A DNA stretch of 34,099 bases from NCBI GenBank assembly GCA_038239195.1, contig JBBSEZ010000045.1:1-34099 (forward strand). Reading direction: 5' to 3'. Shown piece after piece: positions 31,733 to 34,099 of this stretch. The position numbers were made by a program, and so were the translations under genes. How positions within the stretch are numbered: position 1 is the first letter of the stretch; each line of letters opens with the position of its first letter. Under the pieces are notes generated by a model. That model had not been told where the DNA came from and made no database searches. It was given only the letters and a program-made list of their open reading frames with translations. The stretch is from JBBSEZ01 sp038239195 (GTDB taxonomy: Bacteria > Planctomycetota > Planctomycetia > Gemmatales > Gemmataceae).

Positions 31733-34045
31733 ATGGACCTGCTATACGCCCTGCGCCGACCTCGGGGGACCAAGCCTCGCCCCGTCCCCCTCGCCGTCGA
31801 AGCGCTCGAAGCGCGCAACTTGCCCAGCCTGGCCGCCTCGCTGGTGGGCGGGCTGTTGACCATCGCGGGCGGCCCCGAGCGCAACGACATTCGCGTGCTG
31901 CTCAACCAGGGCGACCTGGTCGTCTACGACCACGCGCTGGAGACGGCCCGCTTCGCCTCCGGCTCGGTCGGCGCCATCTCGATTACCGGCGGGCCCCAGA
32001 AGGACCGCATAATCATCGACGAGGCCGTGACGCAGCCGGCCCTCATCGACGGCCGCGGCGGGCCCGACGTCCTGCAAGCGGGCGCCGGGCCGACCACCCT
32101 CCTCGGCGGCCCCGCCAACGACAAACTCGTGGCCGGGACGGCGCCCGACGTCCTCGTGGGCGCGGGCGGGCACGACCGCTACTTCCAGGTCAAGCCGGTG
32201 GACACCGTCGTCGCGGGGCCGGGCGACAAGGTCGCGTTCGTGCTGCCCGTCCCGGTCGATCCGCCGCCCCAAGTCCTCACTCAGGAGGACGTGAGTCAGT
32301 TGCTCCAGCGCGCCGCGGGGGCGACGGCCAGCCAGGACGCCATCATCGCCATCGTCGATCGCGGGGGCCGCGTGTTGGGGGTGCGCGTCGAGGGCGGTGT
32401 GGCGCCGGAGATCGCGGGCAGCGCCGCGTCCTTGACGTTCGCCATCGACGGCGCGCTGGCCGAGGCGCGAACGGGGGCGTTCTTCGCCAGCAACCAGTTG
32501 CCGATCACCTCGCGCACGGTGCAGTTCATCAGCCAGACGACGATGACGCAGCGCGAGATCGAGTCCAATCCCAACATTCCCGACCTCAATTCGGTGCTGC
32601 GCGGCCCCGGCTTCGTGGCGCCCATCGGCATCAAGGGCCACTTTCCTCCCGGCGTCCCCAATACGCCGCAGGTCGATCTGTTCGCGATCGAGCACACCAA
32701 TCGCGACCGCAGCATCGACGAGAACGGCAATCTGCTGCCCAGCCGCTTCAACGTGCCGACGCAGTTCATCCCGCTGGCGATGAACCAGTACCTCGCCGCC
32801 CCGGACTCCTACGGCTACCTCTCGGGCATCTTCCCGACGGCCCAGCCGCGCGGCATCGGGGCCCTGCCGGGCGGCGTGCCGATCTACCTGCACGGCGAGC
32901 TGGTGGGCGGGATCGGCGTGTTCTTCCCCGGCAAGACGGGCTTCGCCAGCGAGGAGAACTCGGCCCTCGACGCCAAGTACGACCCGACCAAACGGGACCG
33001 CTCTCTGGAGGCGGAGTACGTGGCCTTCGCCGCCGTGGGGGGCAGCGCCACGGCCGGCTTCCGCGTCGGGGACGTCGCGGGCGTGCCGCCGGTAGACGGC
33101 ATCGACCTGCCGTTCGGGCGCGTCGATCTCGTCGGCATCACGCTGCCGCTGTTCGGCCCGGCCGGCTGCCAAAACCCGCAGCAACTGGTGCAGTTCGGCC
33201 AGTCGCTGGGCGTGGGCGACCCAAACAGCGGGGGCGACGTCGCCATCGATCGCCAAGGCGACCTCTCCCAGGTCGGCAGGCCGGTGCCCGACGGCTACCT
33301 GGTGGTGCCGCACGACGGGGTGGGGATCACGGCCGCCGAGGTGCAGCAGACCATTCAGCAGGGGATCGACCAGGCGAACCAGACGCGGGCAGCCATCCGC
33401 CTGCCTCTGGAGAGCCGGACGCGCATGGTCTTCGCGGTGGCCGACCGCACCGGGGCCATCGTCGGCCTCTACCGCATGCCCGACGCGACGATCTTCTCGA
33501 TCGACGTGGCGGTGGCGAAGGCGCGCAACGTGGCCTACTACGCCGACCCGGCCCAGTTGCAGCCCATCGACGAGGTGGCGGGGGTGCCGGCCGGGGCCGC
33601 GCTCACGAATCGGACGTTCCGCTTCCTGGCGTTGCCGCACTTCCCCGAGGGCGTGGACAGCGCCGCGCCGGGGCCGTTCTCGATCCTCAACGATGGCGGG
33701 TCCGATCCTCGAACGGGGCTGAACGTCGGGGCCCCCCTGCCGGCGTCGGCGTTCCAGAGCGTGCAGGGCTTCGACGCCTTCAACCCGGGGACGAACTTTC
33801 ACGACCCGAACAACCGCCAGAACCAGAACGGCATCGTGTTCTTCCCCGGCAGTTCTCCCCTCTATCGCGCGGGGCAGTTGATCGGCGGGCTCGGCGTGAG
33901 CGGCGACGGCGTCGATCAGGACGACGTTGTCACGGCGGGAGGGGCGATCGGCCTGGCCGCGCCGCCGGCGATCCAGGCCGACCAGTTCTTCGTGCGCGGG
34001 GTGCGTTTGCCGTATCAGAAGTTCAACCGCAACCCCACGGGGTGA
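31733..34045 (+). CDS. Large secreted protein with two HbpS/GlcG-like domains
   Basis: A protein of 770 residues from ATG 31733 (AAAGGA upstream); ATG 31691 is an alternative. The N-terminus has AVEALEARNLPSL, a variant of the LExR-type motif found at the start of many large planctomycete surface proteins. Residues 105-150 contain degenerate Gly/Asp repeats like RTX calcium-binding turns (GGPDVLQAGAG, GGPANDKLVAG). Two HbpS/GlcG-like (DUF336) domains follow: about 181-265 (AIIAIVDRGGRVLGVRVEGG, LTFAIDGALAEARTGAFFAS) and about 532-605 (MVFAVADRTGAIVGLYRMPD, VAVAKARNVAYYA). Such domains bind haem or small ligands in other bacteria. The intervening segment (270-530) and the end are repetitive in style and unassigned. 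The stop lies 54 bases from the window end. Confidence 0.72.
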   Translation: MDLLYALRRPRGTKPRPVPLAVEALEARNLPSLAASLVGGLLTIAGGPERNDIRVLLNQGDLVVYDHALETARFASGSVGAISITGGPQKDRIIIDEAVTQPALIDGRGGPDVLQAGAGPTTLLGGPANDKLVAGTAPDVLVGAGGHDRYFQVKPVDTVVAGPGDKVAFVLPVPVDPPPQVLTQEDVSQLLQRAAGATASQDAIIAIVDRGGRVLGVRVEGGVAPEIAGSAASLTFAIDGALAEARTGAFFASNQLPITSRTVQFISQTTMTQREIESNPNIPDLNSVLRGPGFVAPIGIKGHFPPGVPNTPQVDLFAIEHTNRDRSIDENGNLLPSRFNVPTQFIPLAMNQYLAAPDSYGYLSGIFPTAQPRGIGALPGGVPIYLHGELVGGIGVFFPGKTGFASEENSALDAKYDPTKRDRSLEAEYVAFAAVGGSATAGFRVGDVAGVPPVDGIDLPFGRVDLVGITLPLFGPAGCQNPQQLVQFGQSLGVGDPNSGGDVAIDRQGDLSQVGRPVPDGYLVVPHDGVGITAAEVQQTIQQGIDQANQTRAAIRLPLESRTRMVFAVADRTGAIVGLYRMPDATIFSIDVAVAKARNVAYYADPAQLQPIDEVAGVPAGAALTNRTFRFLALPHFPEGVDSAAPGPFSILNDGGSDPRTGLNVGAPLPASAFQSVQGFDAFNPGTNFHDPNNRQNQNGIVFFPGSSPLYRAGQLIGGLGVSGDGVDQDDVVTAGGAIGLAAPPAIQADQFFVRGVRLPYQKFNRNPTG

Positions 34046-34053
34046 GACGGGAA

Positions 34054-34085
34054 ACCGGCGAGCGGCGCGGCGTGAGCCCGCCGGT
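34054..34085. repeat. Palindromic element starting at the window end
   Basis: ACCGGCG (34054-34060) and CGCCGGT (34079-34085) form a perfect 7-base stem around AGCGGCGCGGCGTGAGCC. It lies 9 bases after the stop of the preceding gene and resembles another dispersed palindrome. The element may continue beyond the window. Confidence 0.55.
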
Positions 34086-34099
34086 GGAGCGCGGCGCAC

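Overview
The window looks like chromosomal DNA from a high-GC planctomycete, most likely of the Gemmataceae or a close relative. The evidence is the gene content: a DUF1549/DUF1553 protein, a TIGR02996 leucine-rich-repeat protein, an ECF sigma factor fused to a transmembrane segment and leucine-rich repeats, a WD40 protein, a tethered caspase-like protein, large outer-membrane beta-barrels and a secreted protein with a LExR-type N-terminal motif. Dispersed palindromes of a kind that litters planctomycete intergenic DNA support this. No rRNA, tRNA, CRISPR array or intact mobile element was found.

Layout. 1-1500 is a decayed signalling locus: the end of a response-regulator receiver domain, a second receiver-domain tail as a fragment, and a CheB methylesterase start cut off next to three short direct repeats that resemble an IS21-type element end. 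A small conserved-looking gene and a minus-strand gene remnant follow. 1565-3778 is a membrane-tethered caspase-fold protein with an unrecognised N-terminal domain. 4326-6452 is a polytopic membrane protein, possibly of the GT-C glycosyltransferase type. 6529-9851 holds a secreted Pro-rich protein, an S41 protease and a divergent secreted esterase. 10142-15863 holds an alginate-export-type outer-membrane barrel, a secreted Gly/Tyr-rich protein and a DUF1549/DUF1553 protein with a CxxCH motif.

16293-22861 is the regulatory core: a primary-type sigma-70 factor with a long leader, a convergent membrane histidine kinase, and the ECF sigma-LRR fusion. 23316-24725 encodes a secreted PQQ-type sugar dehydrogenase. 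It meets a frameshifted TIGR02996/LRR gene stop-to-stop. A WD40 gene follows that carries two compensating single-base frameshifts, then a DUF983 membrane zinc-ribbon protein and a squalene-cyclase-like alpha/alpha-toroid protein. 29458-34045 is a divergent pair: an outer-membrane beta-barrel and a large secreted protein with two HbpS/GlcG-like domains.

Most genes are single transcription units, in convergent or divergent pairs separated by strong hairpins, rather than long operons. Many products are exported (signal peptides, barrels, tethered enzymes). The most unusual features are the palindromes: one family recurs three times and in one place supplies the TAG stop codons of both converging genes. 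Three single-base frameshifts lie within about 930 bases (25.5-26.4 kb); they are either real gene decay or assembly errors and should be resolved before those genes are interpreted.
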